Source: Arthrobacter sp. HY1533 (GTDB lineage: Bacteria > Actinomycetota > Actinomycetes > Actinomycetales > Micrococcaceae). From it: DNA of 64,000 nucleotides. The stretch is from positions 124,001 through 188,000 of the forward strand of contig NZ_JANKZF010000001.1 of the NCBI RefSeq assembly GCF_027568515.1, read 5' to 3'. Each line of letters opens with the position of its first letter. Positions within the stretch are counted from its first letter, which is position 1. Shown here in pieces: positions 39,842-50,712 of the stretch. Under the pieces are notes generated by a model, which was not told the DNA's origin, did no database searches, and saw nothing but the letters and a program-made list of their open reading frames with translations. Position numbers and translations under genes: made by a program.

Positions 39842-41524
39842 TTACTTGACTGCTTGCAACTTGAAGACCGGGGTCTCGGCGCTGACCTGGGCCTCGTACT
39901 CGCCACGCATCTTGTCCCCGCCCTCGGACTGCCAGCGTTTCAGGATGGCCGCGTGGTCCGAAACCTTGGCGCGGCCCGTGATGATGTCAACCGACTTGTC
40001 CCTGACCATTTTGGTCAGCTTCGCGCCCACCTTGGCATTGGTGTCCGAGTAGCTGCCGTTGGTGGGGTTCCGCTGCGCAAATTCCAGCAGCTTCTGGGAC
40101 TGGGAGTGCACATACTTCGCCACCTCGGGGTAGCCGGGGTGGAAGTTCACCGATTCCGGCGCCGACATGGTGTTCAGCGCGCTGACGACGCTCGGCGCAT
40201 TGTCCTCGCCCTCCTTGGTCAGGATCGGGTTTCCGTTGGCGTCGTACTCAAAGTCCTTGCCCTCCACGCCGTAGTTCTTCATGACGTATTCGTCGGTGCC
40301 GAACGGGGCGGACATCCAGTTGATGAGCTCCAGCAGCTCCAGGACCCTTTTCTCGTCGGTCTTCTTGAAGGCCGTAAAGCCCACCGTGCCGTAGCCCATG
40401 TCGTAGGTGGGGGTGATCTTGCCGTCGAAGCCAAACGGCACCAGGATCTCTGCCTGGAATCCCGGGTCAAGGGACTTGAAGGCGCGCAGGCCCTGTGGAT
40501 GTGCATCAACGTAGGCGGCGATGCTGCCATTGACCACCTTGGTCTTGATGTCGGTGGCGGCAACATCGGGGTAGAACACCCCCGCGGCAAACAGCTTGGC
40601 GGCATACTCCAGGCCGGCCACATAGGCGTCGGTCTCGTAGAGGTGGGTCAGCGAACGGTCCTCGTTGACGGCCCAGCCATTTGGGGCGCCCCACCACTCG
40701 GTGAACATGTGCAGCATGTTGATGTAGTTCGGTTCCAGTGCGTACTGCTTCTTGCCCGGGTTGGTCAGTTCCTTGGCTTTCTCCAGGAACTCCTGTGCAT
40801 CCTTGGCGTTCAGGCCGCCCACGGCCGCCCATTTCTCGGTGCCGCCAACCAGGATCTGCCCCAGCGGGGAGCTGGGGATGGGTGCGCCCCAGATCTTGCC
40901 GTTGACCACGGCGGTGCGCCAGGAATCGGGCTTGAGGGCAGCCAGGTTCGGGTACTTCAGCACGGCATCACCGGAGAGGTGTGCCGTCAGGTCCTGGAAC
41001 TTGGCTTCCAGCATGGGCCCCACGTTGGGGATGCCCTGGTTCGGCGGGATCCACATGAGGTCCGGGAGCTCGTCGCTGGCCAGGATTGTGGCGAACTTGG
41101 CCGGGTACCCGTCCCCAATGTCCTCCACAATCTGCATGTTGAACTCGCCGCCCAGTGCCTGGTTCAGGCGCTGCCAATATTCGTTGTCGGGCATGGCAGC
41201 GGACATGGGCGCCCAGGTCTCCGAGAGCACCGAAACTGGGCCCGTCAACGGCTTCACGGCACCTGAGGGTACCGGCTTGGGCATGTTCAGGAAGGCACTC
41301 TGCAGCCCCTGCGCATTGCCGGGCAAATCCGGGGTCAGGAGGTTGAATTCCTTGTAGGTGGGCAGCACCACCTTGCTGGAGGCGGCTGCCCCGCCACCCG
41401 AACCGGTCGATGAGGTGTTGCAGGCCGAGAGTGTCCCGGTCAGTGCGATGGCGGCAACTGAGGCCCCTGCCAGTCCCAGGAAGTTGCGGCGTGAGACTCC
41501 GTCACCTTTGATGGAGCGTTTCAT
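39842..41524 (-). CDS. Extracellular solute-binding lipoprotein, LplA type
   Basis: 560 aa, larger than usual binding proteins, as in the LplA/YtcQ group for complex polysaccharide fragments. Twin-arginine signal SRRNFLGLAGASVAAIALTG followed by the lipobox LSAC (about Cys34). Mature domain has EYWQRLNQALGGEFNMQIVE and PDLMWIPPNQGIPNVGPML. No permease genes adjoin it, unusual for this family, so it would have to use permeases encoded elsewhere. Last gene of the thuA-gfo-SBP run. Confidence 0.85.
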   Translation of the reverse strand: MKRSIKGDGVSRRNFLGLAGASVAAIALTGTLSACNTSSTGSGGGAAASSKVVLPTYKEFNLLTPDLPGNAQGLQSAFLNMPKPVPSGAVKPLTGPVSVLSETWAPMSAAMPDNEYWQRLNQALGGEFNMQIVEDIGDGYPAKFATILASDELPDLMWIPPNQGIPNVGPMLEAKFQDLTAHLSGDAVLKYPNLAALKPDSWRTAVVNGKIWGAPIPSSPLGQILVGGTEKWAAVGGLNAKDAQEFLEKAKELTNPGKKQYALEPNYINMLHMFTEWWGAPNGWAVNEDRSLTHLYETDAYVAGLEYAAKLFAAGVFYPDVAATDIKTKVVNGSIAAYVDAHPQGLRAFKSLDPGFQAEILVPFGFDGKITPTYDMGYGTVGFTAFKKTDEKRVLELLELINWMSAPFGTDEYVMKNYGVEGKDFEYDANGNPILTKEGEDNAPSVVSALNTMSAPESVNFHPGYPEVAKYVHSQSQKLLEFAQRNPTNGSYSDTNAKVGAKLTKMVRDKSVDIITGRAKVSDHAAILKRWQSEGGDKMRGEYEAQVSAETPVFKLQAVK

Positions 41525-41592
41525 GGTTGTCCCCTATTTTCGTTTTGCATTGCGTTCTCGCCGGATTTGCGGCGACGGGTGGATCTGAGGCG

Positions 41593-42714
41593 TCAGTTGG
41601 CGGCGTCCGCGTGGACCGTCGGCTGGGTGAGCGGTACGGCCGGTGGCCGGTCGCAGCTGCTGGCAATCTGGACGGCGCGGCTGCTGTGGGCCGATTCCAG
41701 AACGGATTCCATGATCTCCAGGACGTGGAAGGCGAGCCGGCCGCCCGCCCGCGGCTCCTGGCCGACCGACGTCAGGGCAAGATCGTTCAGGCCCACGCCG
41801 CGGCTGGCTCCGCTGTACCCTGCCGAATCCGGCAGGGTCTCCCATTCGGTCGAACCGACGATCCGCAGGCGCACACTTCCGGCGAATGTGTTGGGGTCAG
41901 GGACAATGAGTGAGCCCTTTTCGCCGTGGATTTCAATGTTCGCAGCCTGCGTGGCGGCGCCGTCGAAGCTCATGACCAGGGTGGACAGCGCCCCGGACTC
42001 ATGCACCAGTACGCCGGTGACGTGGGTGTCGGTGGTGACCGGGATGGTTTCGCCGGCGCGCGGGCCGGTGCCGATGGTGCGTTCGCTGCGAGTGTGGCTG
42101 GCTGCCCCGATGACGGAGGCCACAGGGCCCAGCAGAGTGACGAGGGAAGAGATGTAGTACGGGCCCATGTCCAGGAGCGGGCCACCGCCGGGAGTGTAGT
42201 AGAAGTCCGGGTTGGGGTGCCAGCGCTCGTGCCCCGGAACCACCATGGTTGCCGTGGCGGCAACGGGGCGGCCAATGAGCCCGTCGTCAATAGCCTTGCG
42301 GGCGGTCTGCGTGCCGGTGCCCAGCACGGTGTCCGGGGCACAGCCAACGATGACCCCGGCCGCGGTGGCGGCTTCGAGGACCTTGCGGGCCTCCGCGGTG
42401 GTGGCGGCCAGCGGCTTCTCGCCATAAACATGCTTGCCGGCGGCAATGGCTGCCAGGGCAACCTGGGCATGCGCGGCGGGGATGGTGAGGTTCAGGACAA
42501 GGTCCACCTCGGCGTCGGACATCAGGGCCTCCACGGACATGGCGCGGACACCGGGCAGCTCGTCCGCAAGGGATTGCGCCCGGGCCGTGTCGATGTCTGC
42601 CACGGCCACGAGCCGGACGGCATCCAGGGCCGGGAAGGTGGCCAGGTAGGCGCGCACGATCTGGCCGCAGCCGACGATGCCAATGTTCATGGGTGTGTTC
42701 AGCGACTGGCCCAC
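41593..42714 (-). CDS. Gfo/Idh/MocA-family oxidoreductase
   Basis: 373 aa. N-terminal NAD(P)-binding MNIGIVGCGQIVRAYLATFP, then the EKP motif YGEKPLAATTAEA (about residue 97), and the C-terminal substrate domain with LLDMGPYYISSLVTLLGPV. Likely a sugar or sugar-acid dehydrogenase. GTG 42714 has AAGGGG upstream; ATG 42690 is an alternative. Overlaps the end of the ThuA gene, so the two are coupled. Confidence 0.9.
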   Translation of the reverse strand: MGQSLNTPMNIGIVGCGQIVRAYLATFPALDAVRLVAVADIDTARAQSLADELPGVRAMSVEALMSDAEVDLVLNLTIPAAHAQVALAAIAAGKHVYGEKPLAATTAEARKVLEAATAAGVIVGCAPDTVLGTGTQTARKAIDDGLIGRPVAATATMVVPGHERWHPNPDFYYTPGGGPLLDMGPYYISSLVTLLGPVASVIGAASHTRSERTIGTGPRAGETIPVTTDTHVTGVLVHESGALSTLVMSFDGAATQAANIEIHGEKGSLIVPDPNTFAGSVRLRIVGSTEWETLPDSAGYSGASRGVGLNDLALTSVGQEPRAGGRLAFHVLEIMESVLESAHSSRAVQIASSCDRPPAVPLTQPTVHADAAN

Positions 42715-43412
42715 AGCAGGCCCCTTTCAATGATGGTTTTCAGCTTGGGGTTGTTCAGGTCCTCGACCGTGTGGCCGGGGGTGGCGACGAATACCTTGCC
42801 CAGTCCCCAGGAACGGGTCCAGATGGCGGGGCAGGTGACAGGCCGGCCCCACGGGTCCCCGTCCTTGGCGGCAAGTGTTGTGGTGGCGAGGATGTCGTTG
42901 TAGTCGTCGCTGAGGACCCAGTACTGTTCGGTGTCCAGTTCAAAGCTGTCGATGCCGGCCGTGATGGGGTGCACAGCGGCTGCCGGGGCCATGTCTACGG
43001 TGTAGCGGGCGAATCCGTCGCGGCCGTCGCCGCGCCGTTCGTGGACCGGGCGTCCGGGGTGTGCAACAAACTGTCCGCCCACGAGCTGCAGGAATTCGGC
43101 GCTGTTGCGGTAGGAGTCGGCAATGCCGCCGTGCCAGCCGGCGAGCCCGGTGCCGGCGGCGACGGCGGTGCGCAGGCCCTGGATCTCGGCGGAAGCGGCG
43201 GTGTCCATGGTGGTGCAGTGCAGAACCAGGTCCACACCTGCCATGTAGTCGGCGTCGGCGTAGACGGACGCGTCGCTTTCGATCCGCACGTTGTAGCCGT
43301 TCGCACGCAGGAACGGAATGAACAGTTCGGTGGTTTCAACGGGCTGGTGCCCGTCCCAGCCGCCGCGCACCACGAGGGCTTCGCCGCCCCCGGGCTTGAT
43401 GGTCTCAGTCAT
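42699..43412 (-). CDS. ThuA-domain protein
   Basis: 237 aa. ThuA-like glutamine-amidotransferase fold: LVVRGGWDGHQPVETTELFI, DYMAGVDLVLHCTTMDTAA, GTGLAGWHGGIADSYRNSAE, HPITAGIDSFELDTEQYWVL. ThuA in trehalose-utilisation and related proteins often accompany Gfo/Idh/MocA enzymes, as here. ATG 43412 starts the family alignment; the longer frame passes through the operator. Confidence 0.85.
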   Translation of the reverse strand: MTETIKPGGGEALVVRGGWDGHQPVETTELFIPFLRANGYNVRIESDASVYADADYMAGVDLVLHCTTMDTAASAEIQGLRTAVAAGTGLAGWHGGIADSYRNSAEFLQLVGGQFVAHPGRPVHERRGDGRDGFARYTVDMAPAAAVHPITAGIDSFELDTEQYWVLSDDYNDILATTTLAAKDGDPWGRPVTCPAIWTRSWGLGKVFVATPGHTVEDLNNPKLKTIIERGLLWASR

Positions 43413-43435
43413 AGATGTCCTTATCGACTCAATTG

Positions 43436-43458
43436 GTTTCGAAACTTCTCGAAAGTTT
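43436..43458. promoter_or_regulatory. Operator-like palindromes upstream of thuA
   Basis: GTTTCGAAAC (43436-43445) and, overlapping, AAACTT-CTCGA-AAGTTT (43442-43458). Both are of the TTTCGAAA type often bound by LacI-family regulators; the regulator at 36692 is the nearest candidate. Confidence 0.55.
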
Positions 43459-43638
43459 TTCTTTATCGACATGGAATCTAGTGTGATTCACTGCACTCGT
43501 CAAGCGCCCGGGCCAATGTGTCACGCGCCAGGAGGGGCCACGCCGGAATCCTCAGTGGACCACCTCACACAGCCCGCCGACCTGGCGTAGTGTTGAAAGA
43601 ACCCGCATCCTCAAGGCACTGGACAGTCACAAATACGC

Positions 43639-45522
43639 ATGGCAACTAAAAGCGAAACCACACTCCTCCAATCCCTGGGACGCCTGGCGCCCCAGCTGCG
43701 GCCCATAGCCTGGCGCTTGTTCGCAGGTCTCCTGACGGCCCTCGCAGCCAGCCTCGTGGCCCTGGCCATTCCGCAGGTCTACCGCGTCCTTGTCAACACG
43801 GCCCTGGAACCGGGCAAGGGGACAGGCGCGCTCTGGCTGGGGACCGGCGTCGTGCTTGTCCTGGGCATCATGGAAGCCTGGCTCATGGTGCTGCGCCGGC
43901 AATTCGTGATTGTCCCGGCCACCACCGTGGAAACCCGCATGCGCACCAGCTTCTACCGCCACCTGCAGCAGCTCGCCGTCGAATTCCACGACCGCTGGGG
44001 CTCCGGCCAGCTGCTCAGCCGCGCCATGAGCGACCTGAACTTCATGCGCCGCTGGATGGCCTTCGGCGCCATCATGCTGGTGGTCACGGCCCTGACGGTG
44101 GTGATCGGCGTGGTTCTCATGTTCTCCATGAGCTGGGAGCTGGGCCTGATCTTCCTGGCCGCCGCCGTGCCCATCACCATTTTCGGCTTCACGTTCCGCC
44201 GCTCCTACGGAAGCGCCAGCCGGCGCAGCCAGGACCAGGCCGGCGACCTCGCCACAGTTGTGGAGGAGTCCGTCCACGGCATCCGCGTGCTCAAGGCCTT
44301 CGGCCGCGGCCGTGAGGCGCTGGACTCCTTCGCCGAACAGGCGCAGGAACTGCAGGCCACCGAGATCCACAAGGCCAAGTCCCTGGCCCAGTTCTCCCTC
44401 ATCGTCACGCTGCTGCCGGAGCTGGCGCTGGCCGCCGGCCTGGTGGTGGGCATCCTGCTGGTCCACGGCGGCAGGCTCGACGTCGGCACGCTCGTTGCGT
44501 TCTTTGCCACGGCCGCCGTCGTGGCCGGGCCCGTGGAGTCGGTTGGGCCGCTGCTTTCAATGACGCTCACGGCCAAGACGGCCCTGGACCGGCACTTTGA
44601 GGTCATGGACGCCAAGAACACCATCACCGAGCCCACCAACCCCGTCCGGCTGGATCCGGTCCGCGGCAAACTGGAATTCCGCGACGTGCACTTCCGCTTC
44701 CCCGACACCGTTGCGGGAACACCCGACCTGCTCAACGGCGTGGACCTGGCACTGCGGGCCGGGGAGACCATGGCCCTGGTGGGCGTGACCGGCAGCGGCA
44801 AAAGCACACTGCTGAACCTTGTCCCGCGGCTGTTCGATGCCACCTCGGGCACGGTGGAGCTGGACGGAACCGACATCCGCCAGCTGTCCCTGAAAGATTT
44901 GCGCACCCATGTGTCGGTTGCATTTGAGGACACCACATTGTTTTCCAACTCCGTGCGTGACAACGTCCTGCTCGGCGCCGCGGCGCATCCAGGCCTGTCC
45001 CCGGATGAGGTGCTGGAACAGGCACTCGAGGTGGCGCAGGCCGGCTTTGCCCACACACTCCCCCAAGGCGTGGACACACTCATTGGCGAGGAGGGCCTGA
45101 GCCTCTCCGGCGGCCAGCGCCAGCGCATTGCCCTGGCCCGCGCCATCGCCGCGCGGCCAGCTGTTCTGGTGCTGGATGATCCGTTGTCCGCCCTTGACGT
45201 CAACACCGAGGAACGGGTGTCCCAGCGGCTGCGTCAGGTGCTCGAGGCGACCACCACCCTGATTGTGGCCCACCGCCCCTCGACCGTGGCGATGGCCGAC
45301 CGTGTGGCACTGCTGCAGGACGGGCGCATCACGGCCGTCGGCACGCATGCAGGGCTGCTGGCAGAAAACGAGCACTACCGCTACGTGCTGGCCAGCCTCG
45401 AGACCGAACCGAAGGACCTGGACACCGGCTTTGACGAGGAGCTGCCCGACGACCTCGGCACGGGCGCGCTGCCCGTGGCACCGCGAACCAGCACAAGCAA
45501 TGCGAAGGAGGCCTCGGAATGA
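43639..45522 (+). CDS. ABC exporter half with degenerate catalytic site
   Basis: 627 aa. Six transmembrane helices then an ATPase domain: Walker [15 protein letters not shown], signature [17 protein letters not shown], Walker [16 protein letters not shown] where the catalytic Glu is Asp. This is the pattern of the degenerate half in heterodimeric exporters such as TmrAB or BmrCD. Overlaps the second half by ATGA. Substrate (drug, lipid or peptide) unknown. Confidence 0.9.
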   Translation: MATKSETTLLQSLGRLAPQLRPIAWRLFAGLLTALAASLVALAIPQVYRVLVNTALEPGKGTGALWLGTGVVLVLGIMEAWLMVLRRQFVIVPATTVETRMRTSFYRHLQQLAVEFHDRWGSGQLLSRAMSDLNFMRRWMAFGAIMLVVTALTVVIGVVLMFSMSWELGLIFLAAAVPITIFGFTFRRSYGSASRRSQDQAGDLATVVEESVHGIRVLKAFGRGREALDSFAEQAQELQATEIHKAKSLAQFSLIVTLLPELALAAGLVVGILLVHGGRLDVGTLVAFFATAAVVAGPVESVGPLLSMTLTAKTALDRHFEVMDAKNTITEPTNPVRLDPVRGKLEFRDVHFRFPDTVAGTPDLLNGVDLALRAGETMALVGVTGSGKSTLLNLVPRLFDATSGTVELDGTDIRQLSLKDLRTHVSVAFEDTTLFSNSVRDNVLLGAAAHPGLSPDEVLEQALEVAQAGFAHTLPQGVDTLIGEEGLSLSGGQRQRIALARAIAARPAVLVLDDPLSALDVNTEERVSQRLRQVLEATTTLIVAHRPSTVAMADRVALLQDGRITAVGTHAGLLAENEHYRYVLASLETEPKDLDTGFDEELPDDLGTGALPVAPRTSTSNAKEASE

Positions 45523-47396
45523 GCCGGGACAACAAGCAGGCGGCCACCGCCCAGGGCACGGCAGGCGAAGACCGGGTTGATTTGAGCCAGGCCGACAGCC
45601 GTGCCGTGCGCCAGCGTTCCGTGCGGCTGCTGCGCACCTTGCTGCGGCCTGTCCGTGTGCGGTTCGCCATCACGGTGGCACTTGTGGTGCTGTCGCAGGC
45701 GGCCAAGGTGGCCGGGCCGCTGCTGATCGCGTACGGGATCGACACGGCGCTGCCGGCACTCAACGGCCCCGATGGGCCCTGGCTGCCGCTTGCCGTGGTG
45801 GGCGGCGGCTACGTGGTGGCGGCCCTTGCGGCGTCCTGGCTGACTGCCGCCTACCTGACCGAGACGGCCAGGCTGAGCCAGGCCATGCTGCTGGACCTGC
45901 GCATCCAGGTCTTCCGCCACACGCAGCGGCTCAGCATGGAATTCCACGAGAACTACACCTCGGGACGCATCATCTCGCGGCAGACCTCGGATCTGGAGGC
46001 GCTGCGGGAGCTGCTTGATTCGGGCATTTCCTCCCTCGCGTCCGGGCTCGTTTTCATGGTCCTGACAGCGGTTTCCATCTTCACCCTGGACTGGGTCACG
46101 GGGCTGCTGGTGCTGGCCTCGGCGATCCCCATGTGGCTGCTCTCCCGCTGGTACCAAAAGCATTCGCAGGCCGCCTACCGTTCCTCACGTGTGGTCTCGG
46201 CCAGGCTCATTGTGCACTTCATTGAGACCATGACAGGCATCCGCGCCGTCAAGGCATTCCGCCGCGAGGATGACAACGCCGCCCGCTACGAGGAGCTCGC
46301 CGAGGACTACCGGCAGGTCACCGTCCGCTCCATCAACCTCAACGGCGTGTTCCAGCCGGGCCTGGTGCTGATTGGCAACGTCGCCGTGGCCGCCGTGCTC
46401 CTGGTGGGCGGCTTCCGCGTCCTGGGCGGCGCGCTGGAGGTGGGCGCGCTTCTGGCCCTGCTGCTGGCCACCAAGCGTTTCTACCAGCCCGTGGGCCAGA
46501 TGGCCATGTTCTACAACTCCTTCCAGTCGGCGCAGGCGGCGCTGGAGAAGGTGTCCGGGCTGCTGGAGGAGATCCCCACCGTGCGGCCGCCGCGCCACCC
46601 CGTTCCGCTGCCGGCCGCTCGCGGAGACATCCGCTTCACCGGCGCCGAGTTCCGCTACGGCGAAGGCCCGCTTGTTGTGCCCAGCCTTGACCTGCACATT
46701 CCTGCCGGCCAAACCGTGGCGGTGGTGGGCGCCACGGGTGCGGGCAAGTCGACACTCGCCAAGCTCATGGCCCGCTTCTACGATGTCACGGCCGGGTCCC
46801 TCGCGCTCGACGGCGTGGAGTTGCGCAAGCTCTCCACCGAAGACCTGCGCCGTGCAGTGGTCATGGTGACGCAGGAGGCGTTCCTGTTCAGCGGCACGGT
46901 TGCCGACAACATCGCCCTGGGCCGGCCGTCGGCCACCCGGGCGGAGATCGAGGCCGCCGCCCGCGACGTGGGCGCCGACGAGTTCATCCGGGCCCTCCCC
47001 GACGGCTACGACACCGACGTCAACAAGCGCGGCGGGCGGGTCTCCGCCGGGCAGCGGCAGCTAATCTCCTTTGCACGTGCCTTCCTGGCGAACCCGGCCG
47101 TGCTCATCCTGGATGAGGCCACCTCATCCCTGGACATCCCGTCCGAGCGACTGGTGCAGGACGGCCTGCACAGGCTGCTCGGACATGCTTCCATGGAAGG
47201 GGAGGCTGGCGGCGGACGGGTAGGCGGGCGCACCGCGCTCATCATTGCGCACCGGCTTTCCACCGTGGCCATCGCTGACAGGGTCCTGGTGGTGCATGAC
47301 GGGCGGATCGTGGAGGACGGATCCCCCGCCGAGCTGCTGGCCGGCGGCGGGCGTTTTGCCAAGCTGCACGGCGCCTGGCAGGACTCGCTGGTCTGA
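45519..47396 (+). CDS. ABC exporter half with complete catalytic site
   Basis: 625 aa. Membrane domain followed by ATPase: Walker [15 protein letters not shown], signature [15 protein letters not shown], Walker [13 protein letters not shown] with catalytic Glu. Partner of the preceding half; in heterodimers the signature of one half and Walker motifs of the other form the working site. An insertion [14 protein letters not shown] precedes the H-loop region [15 protein letters not shown]. Two-gene operon. Confidence 0.9.
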   Translation: MSRDNKQAATAQGTAGEDRVDLSQADSRAVRQRSVRLLRTLLRPVRVRFAITVALVVLSQAAKVAGPLLIAYGIDTALPALNGPDGPWLPLAVVGGGYVVAALAASWLTAAYLTETARLSQAMLLDLRIQVFRHTQRLSMEFHENYTSGRIISRQTSDLEALRELLDSGISSLASGLVFMVLTAVSIFTLDWVTGLLVLASAIPMWLLSRWYQKHSQAAYRSSRVVSARLIVHFIETMTGIRAVKAFRREDDNAARYEELAEDYRQVTVRSINLNGVFQPGLVLIGNVAVAAVLLVGGFRVLGGALEVGALLALLLATKRFYQPVGQMAMFYNSFQSAQAALEKVSGLLEEIPTVRPPRHPVPLPAARGDIRFTGAEFRYGEGPLVVPSLDLHIPAGQTVAVVGATGAGKSTLAKLMARFYDVTAGSLALDGVELRKLSTEDLRRAVVMVTQEAFLFSGTVADNIALGRPSATRAEIEAAARDVGADEFIRALPDGYDTDVNKRGGRVSAGQRQLISFARAFLANPAVLILDEATSSLDIPSERLVQDGLHRLLGHASMEGEAGGGRVGGRTALIIAHRLSTVAIADRVLVVHDGRIVEDGSPAELLAGGGRFAKLHGAWQDSLV

Positions 47397-47412
47397 GCCG
47401 CCACCGGTTTCC

Positions 47413-47480
47413 CATGACCGCACCTTTCGCGCACAACTGGTGGCAGCTGCCCACCGACAAGCGCAGAAGGTGCGGTCATG
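47413..47480. repeat. Long imperfect inverted repeat
   Basis: Arms CATGACCGCACCTTTCGCGC and, at the other end, the complement with 18 of 20 matches; between them a smaller hairpin GGTGG/CCACC around CAGCTG. It could be a terminator of the exporter operon, or a small mobile palindrome. Confidence 0.6.
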
Positions 47481-47531
47481 CCGGTTGGGGCCAGTAGCCT
47501 TGGGGAAAGCCCCAGCTACGGAAGCAGGATC

Positions 47532-48971
47532 ATGACCCACTTTGACCTCGTCATCATTGGCACGGGCTCCGGGAACTCAATCCCCGGGCCGGAATTTGAC
47601 CACTGGAACATCGCCATAGTCGAGGACGGCCTGTTTGGCGGCACCTGCCTGAACGTAGGCTGCATCCCCACCAAAATGTTCGTCCACCCGGCGGAGCTGG
47701 CCGACGCCGCCCGCCATGGCCGAGCTCTGGGGGTCGATGCCCAGCTCAATGCCGTGGACTGGCCCGGCATCAGGGACCGCATCTTTGGCCGGATCGACTC
47801 CATCGAGGAGGGTGGGCGGCGTTACAGGCAGGGCCCGGAGTGCCCCAACATCACCGTCTTCCCGGGGCGCGCACGGTTCACCGGCCACAAGGCCCTGACC
47901 ATTGACCTGCACGATGGCGGCACAGCCGCCGTGTCCGCCGACAGGTTCGTGCTGGCCGCAGGCTCCCATGCCGTTGTCCCGGACGTTCCTGGCCTTGCCG
48001 CCAGCCCGGGAACCGGGACGGCCGGGACGGCCGGGAGCGGGGCTGTTTTCCACACCTCGGACACCGTCATGCGGCTCGCGGAACTGCCCGCCAGCATTGC
48101 CATCCTGGGCGGCGGGTACATCGCCGCCGAATTCGCCCACGTGTTCTCCTCCTTTGGCGTCCAAGTGACCCAGATTGCCCGCGGCAAACGGCTGCTCAAA
48201 TCACAGGATGCAGATGTCTCCGCACAATTCACCAAGGAAGCCGCGGCGCGCTACACGGTCCTGCTCGAGACCAAGGTGACGGCCGTGGCAAACTCGGGCG
48301 ACGGCGTCGAACTTCAGCTGCATGGGCCGGACGGCACCAGCGCTGTCAGCGCCGACGTACTGCTCGTGGCCACGGGCCGTACACCCAACGGCGCGGGCCT
48401 GGACGTGGAAAAGACGGGTGTGCCCCTGGACGCGCATGGCCGGGTGGTGGTGGACGGACACCAGCGGACCGCCGTGGAAGGCATCTACGCACTGGGGGAC
48501 ATTTCCTCGAAGTTCCAGCTCAAGCATGTGGCCAACCATGAGGCGCGGGTGGTCAAACACAACCTGGCCCATCCGGGGCAGCCCATCAGCTCAGACCACC
48601 GCTTTGTGCCGGCGGCTGTGTTCACCGACCCCCAGATCGCCAGCGTGGGCATGACGGAGTCCCACGCCGTCAAGGCCGGCATCCCCCACGATGTGAAGGT
48701 CCAGAACTATTCCGACATTGCCGCCGGCTGGGCGCGCGAGGATTCAGGGCACTTCCTGAAGGTGCTTGCCGACCCTGCCACGGGGCTGCTGCTGGGGGCG
48801 CATGTGATTGGCCCGGAGGCGGCCACGGTCATCCAGCCGCTGGTCCAGGCCATGCACTTTGGACAAACTGCGCACGACGTGGCCCGCGGGCAGTACTGGA
48901 TCCACCCGGCCCTCTCGGAACTGGTGGAGAACGCACTGCTGGGCCTGCCGGAGGCTACCCCAGCCGGCTGA
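47532..48971 (+). CDS. mtr: Mycothione reductase
   Basis: 479 aa. FAD-binding [19 protein letters not shown], redox-active disulphide [15 protein letters not shown] (about residues 36-50), NAD(P)H-binding [17 protein letters not shown], and C-terminal active-site His in [18 protein letters not shown]. These are the marks of mycothione reductase rather than glutathione reductase. Keeps the actinobacterial thiol mycothiol reduced in the cytoplasm. ATG 47532 begins the FAD domain. Convergent with the sigma-factor gene, overlapping by about 17 bases at the 3' ends. Confidence 0.9.
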   Translation: MTHFDLVIIGTGSGNSIPGPEFDHWNIAIVEDGLFGGTCLNVGCIPTKMFVHPAELADAARHGRALGVDAQLNAVDWPGIRDRIFGRIDSIEEGGRRYRQGPECPNITVFPGRARFTGHKALTIDLHDGGTAAVSADRFVLAAGSHAVVPDVPGLAASPGTGTAGTAGSGAVFHTSDTVMRLAELPASIAILGGGYIAAEFAHVFSSFGVQVTQIARGKRLLKSQDADVSAQFTKEAAARYTVLLETKVTAVANSGDGVELQLHGPDGTSAVSADVLLVATGRTPNGAGLDVEKTGVPLDAHGRVVVDGHQRTAVEGIYALGDISSKFQLKHVANHEARVVKHNLAHPGQPISSDHRFVPAAVFTDPQIASVGMTESHAVKAGIPHDVKVQNYSDIAAGWAREDSGHFLKVLADPATGLLLGAHVIGPEAATVIQPLVQAMHFGQTAHDVARGQYWIHPALSELVENALLGLPEATPAG

Positions 48972-50244
48972 GCTCGGCGCGGCCCAAAAGGTAGTTGCGC
49001 ACGGCGGGCTGGCGGGCCAGGCCGGCCGCAACCGTGAACTCGGCGGAAGCCTCGGCAGTGCGGCCGGACCGGGCCAGTAGTTCGGCGCGGGCGGCGTGGA
49101 AGGGCTGGAAGGCCGCGACGGCCGCTCGCCCAGCAGCCGTGCCCGTGGCGGCCAGCGCGTCCAACGCCGCCAGCCCGGATGCCGGCTCGCCTGTTCGCCC
49201 GGCCACGGCGGCCAGCGCCACCTGTGCCCCAAGGCTCGGCGCCACCACGAGCAGGGCCGCATAGAGCGTGTGGAGCGCCGCCCAGTCCGTGAGCCCTGTC
49301 CTGGCCCGTGCGCAGTGGACAGCCTGGATGGCGGCCTCCAGCTGAAACCGTCCCGGCAGCCCCGGCGGAACTGCCAATCCCAACAATGCTTCGCCTTGTG
49401 CCAACAGGGACGCATCCCACCGGGAGGTGTCCTGCTCCCCCAGCGGAACAAATTCACGGCCCTCGTCACTCCGGCCGGGCCTCCGGGACATGGACAGCGT
49501 GATGAGCGCGGCAAGACCCCACGCCTCCGGCTCGGTTTCCAGCGTCCGGGCCAAGGTGAGGGCCAGGTATTGTGCCTCGCCGCTGAGGTCCGGGCCCTGC
49601 TCCGGCCCGTCCCCCTGCGCCGCAGCCTCCCAGCCCTCATCGAGCCATGCCATGGCGTAGCAGCCGTAGATTGCTTCCAGCACTGCCGGCAGGCGTCCGG
49701 GCATGGCCCCGCGGTCCGGGACAGTGAAGGGGATGCGGGCTTCCTTGATCTTCCGCTTGGCCCGGACCAGGCGCTGGGCCATGGCCGCCGCGGGGACGGC
49801 GAAGACTGCAGCTATCCGGGCGGCGTCGAACCCCAGGACAGTCTGCAGCATGAGCGGCGTGCGGATGCCGGGGTCGATGGCCGGGTGGGCACAGACAAAC
49901 AGCAGTTCCAGGCGCTTGTCCCCCATGGCGTCAACGTCGGGTTCGTCCGCCGGCATGGCGTCCCGACCTTCCCATCCTGCGGCCTCCAGCGGCGCGAAAG
50001 CGCGGTTGTAGGCCGATTTCCAGGTGTCGCGCTGGCGGTTGCGGGCCACCGTCAGCAACCACGCCTCCGGATTGCCCGGGATTCCGTCGCGCGGCCAGCG
50101 CAGCAGGGCCTGTTCAAAGGCGGCGGACAGGGCGTCCTCGGCCAGGGCAAGGTCTCCCGTGGGCGCGGCAAGGAGCGAAACCAGCCGCCCGTAGGAGGCG
50201 CGGGCCGTCCGCTCGGCGGCAGCATGCACCTCCCCTGCGCTCAT
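48955..50244 (-). CDS. ECF sigma factor, DGPF-associated (ECF42-like)
   Basis: 429 aa. Region 2 ([56 protein letters not shown]), region 4 with [19 protein letters not shown] and [12 protein letters not shown], then a long C-terminal extension of about 200 residues. Extension plus the coupled DGPF protein define the ECF42-like group, which lacks an anti-sigma factor and is thought to be controlled through the extension. ATG 50244 overlaps the stop of the YCII gene (ATGA). Confidence 0.85.
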   Translation of the reverse strand: MSAGEVHAAAERTARASYGRLVSLLAAPTGDLALAEDALSAAFEQALLRWPRDGIPGNPEAWLLTVARNRQRDTWKSAYNRAFAPLEAAGWEGRDAMPADEPDVDAMGDKRLELLFVCAHPAIDPGIRTPLMLQTVLGFDAARIAAVFAVPAAAMAQRLVRAKRKIKEARIPFTVPDRGAMPGRLPAVLEAIYGCYAMAWLDEGWEAAAQGDGPEQGPDLSGEAQYLALTLARTLETEPEAWGLAALITLSMSRRPGRSDEGREFVPLGEQDTSRWDASLLAQGEALLGLAVPPGLPGRFQLEAAIQAVHCARARTGLTDWAALHTLYAALLVVAPSLGAQVALAAVAGRTGEPASGLAALDALAATGTAAGRAAVAAFQPFHAARAELLARSGRTAEASAEFTVAAGLARQPAVRNYLLGRAELSRLG

Positions 50245-50618
50245 TCGTTGGGCCGCCACGCGCCGTCGACAGTGAAAACGGCGCCCGGGCGCACCTCAAC
50301 GGCGCCCCATTCAATGGCCGGTGCCTGGCGGGCCCAGTCAATGGCCGCATCGAGGTCATCCACGTCCAGCACGAAGCTGCCGCCGAGCTGCTCCCGGGTG
50401 TCGGCGAACGGGCCGTCCTGGACGGCAAGAGCCCCCTCCACCATGGTCAGGGTGGTGGTGCTTGATGAGGGCTGGAGCACCTCGGCGCTGACCAGGACAC
50501 CCGCCTGGTGCAGCGTTGCCGCATAGCTGGCGAAGGCCCGCTGGCCCTCTGCCAACGCCTCGGCTCCCAGGGCCTCGGCGTCCATCTCCGGATAGTGCAA
50601 AAGCAGCGTGTAGCGCAT
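50241..50618 (-). CDS. DGPF/YCII-domain protein
   Basis: 125 aa. The sequence [20 protein letters not shown] (about residues 69-88) contains the family-naming DGPF. N-terminus [17 protein letters not shown]. Small cytoplasmic proteins of this family are encoded next to ECF42 sigma factors and are thought to be their partners or targets; the biochemical role is unknown. Start ATG 50618. Confidence 0.9.
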   Translation of the reverse strand: MRYTLLLHYPEMDAEALGAEALAEGQRAFASYAATLHQAGVLVSAEVLQPSSSTTTLTMVEGALAVQDGPFADTREQLGGSFVLDVDDLDAAIDWARQAPAIEWGAVEVRPGAVFTVDGAWRPNE

Positions 50619-50712
50619 GGTCGTTTCTCCTTCGTGTAAAGCCGGTGCGTGTGCCCCGGCCCTTGCACAGTGATGACGATTGGACGGCCGCGGAAACGAC
50701 AGCACGGGGCAG

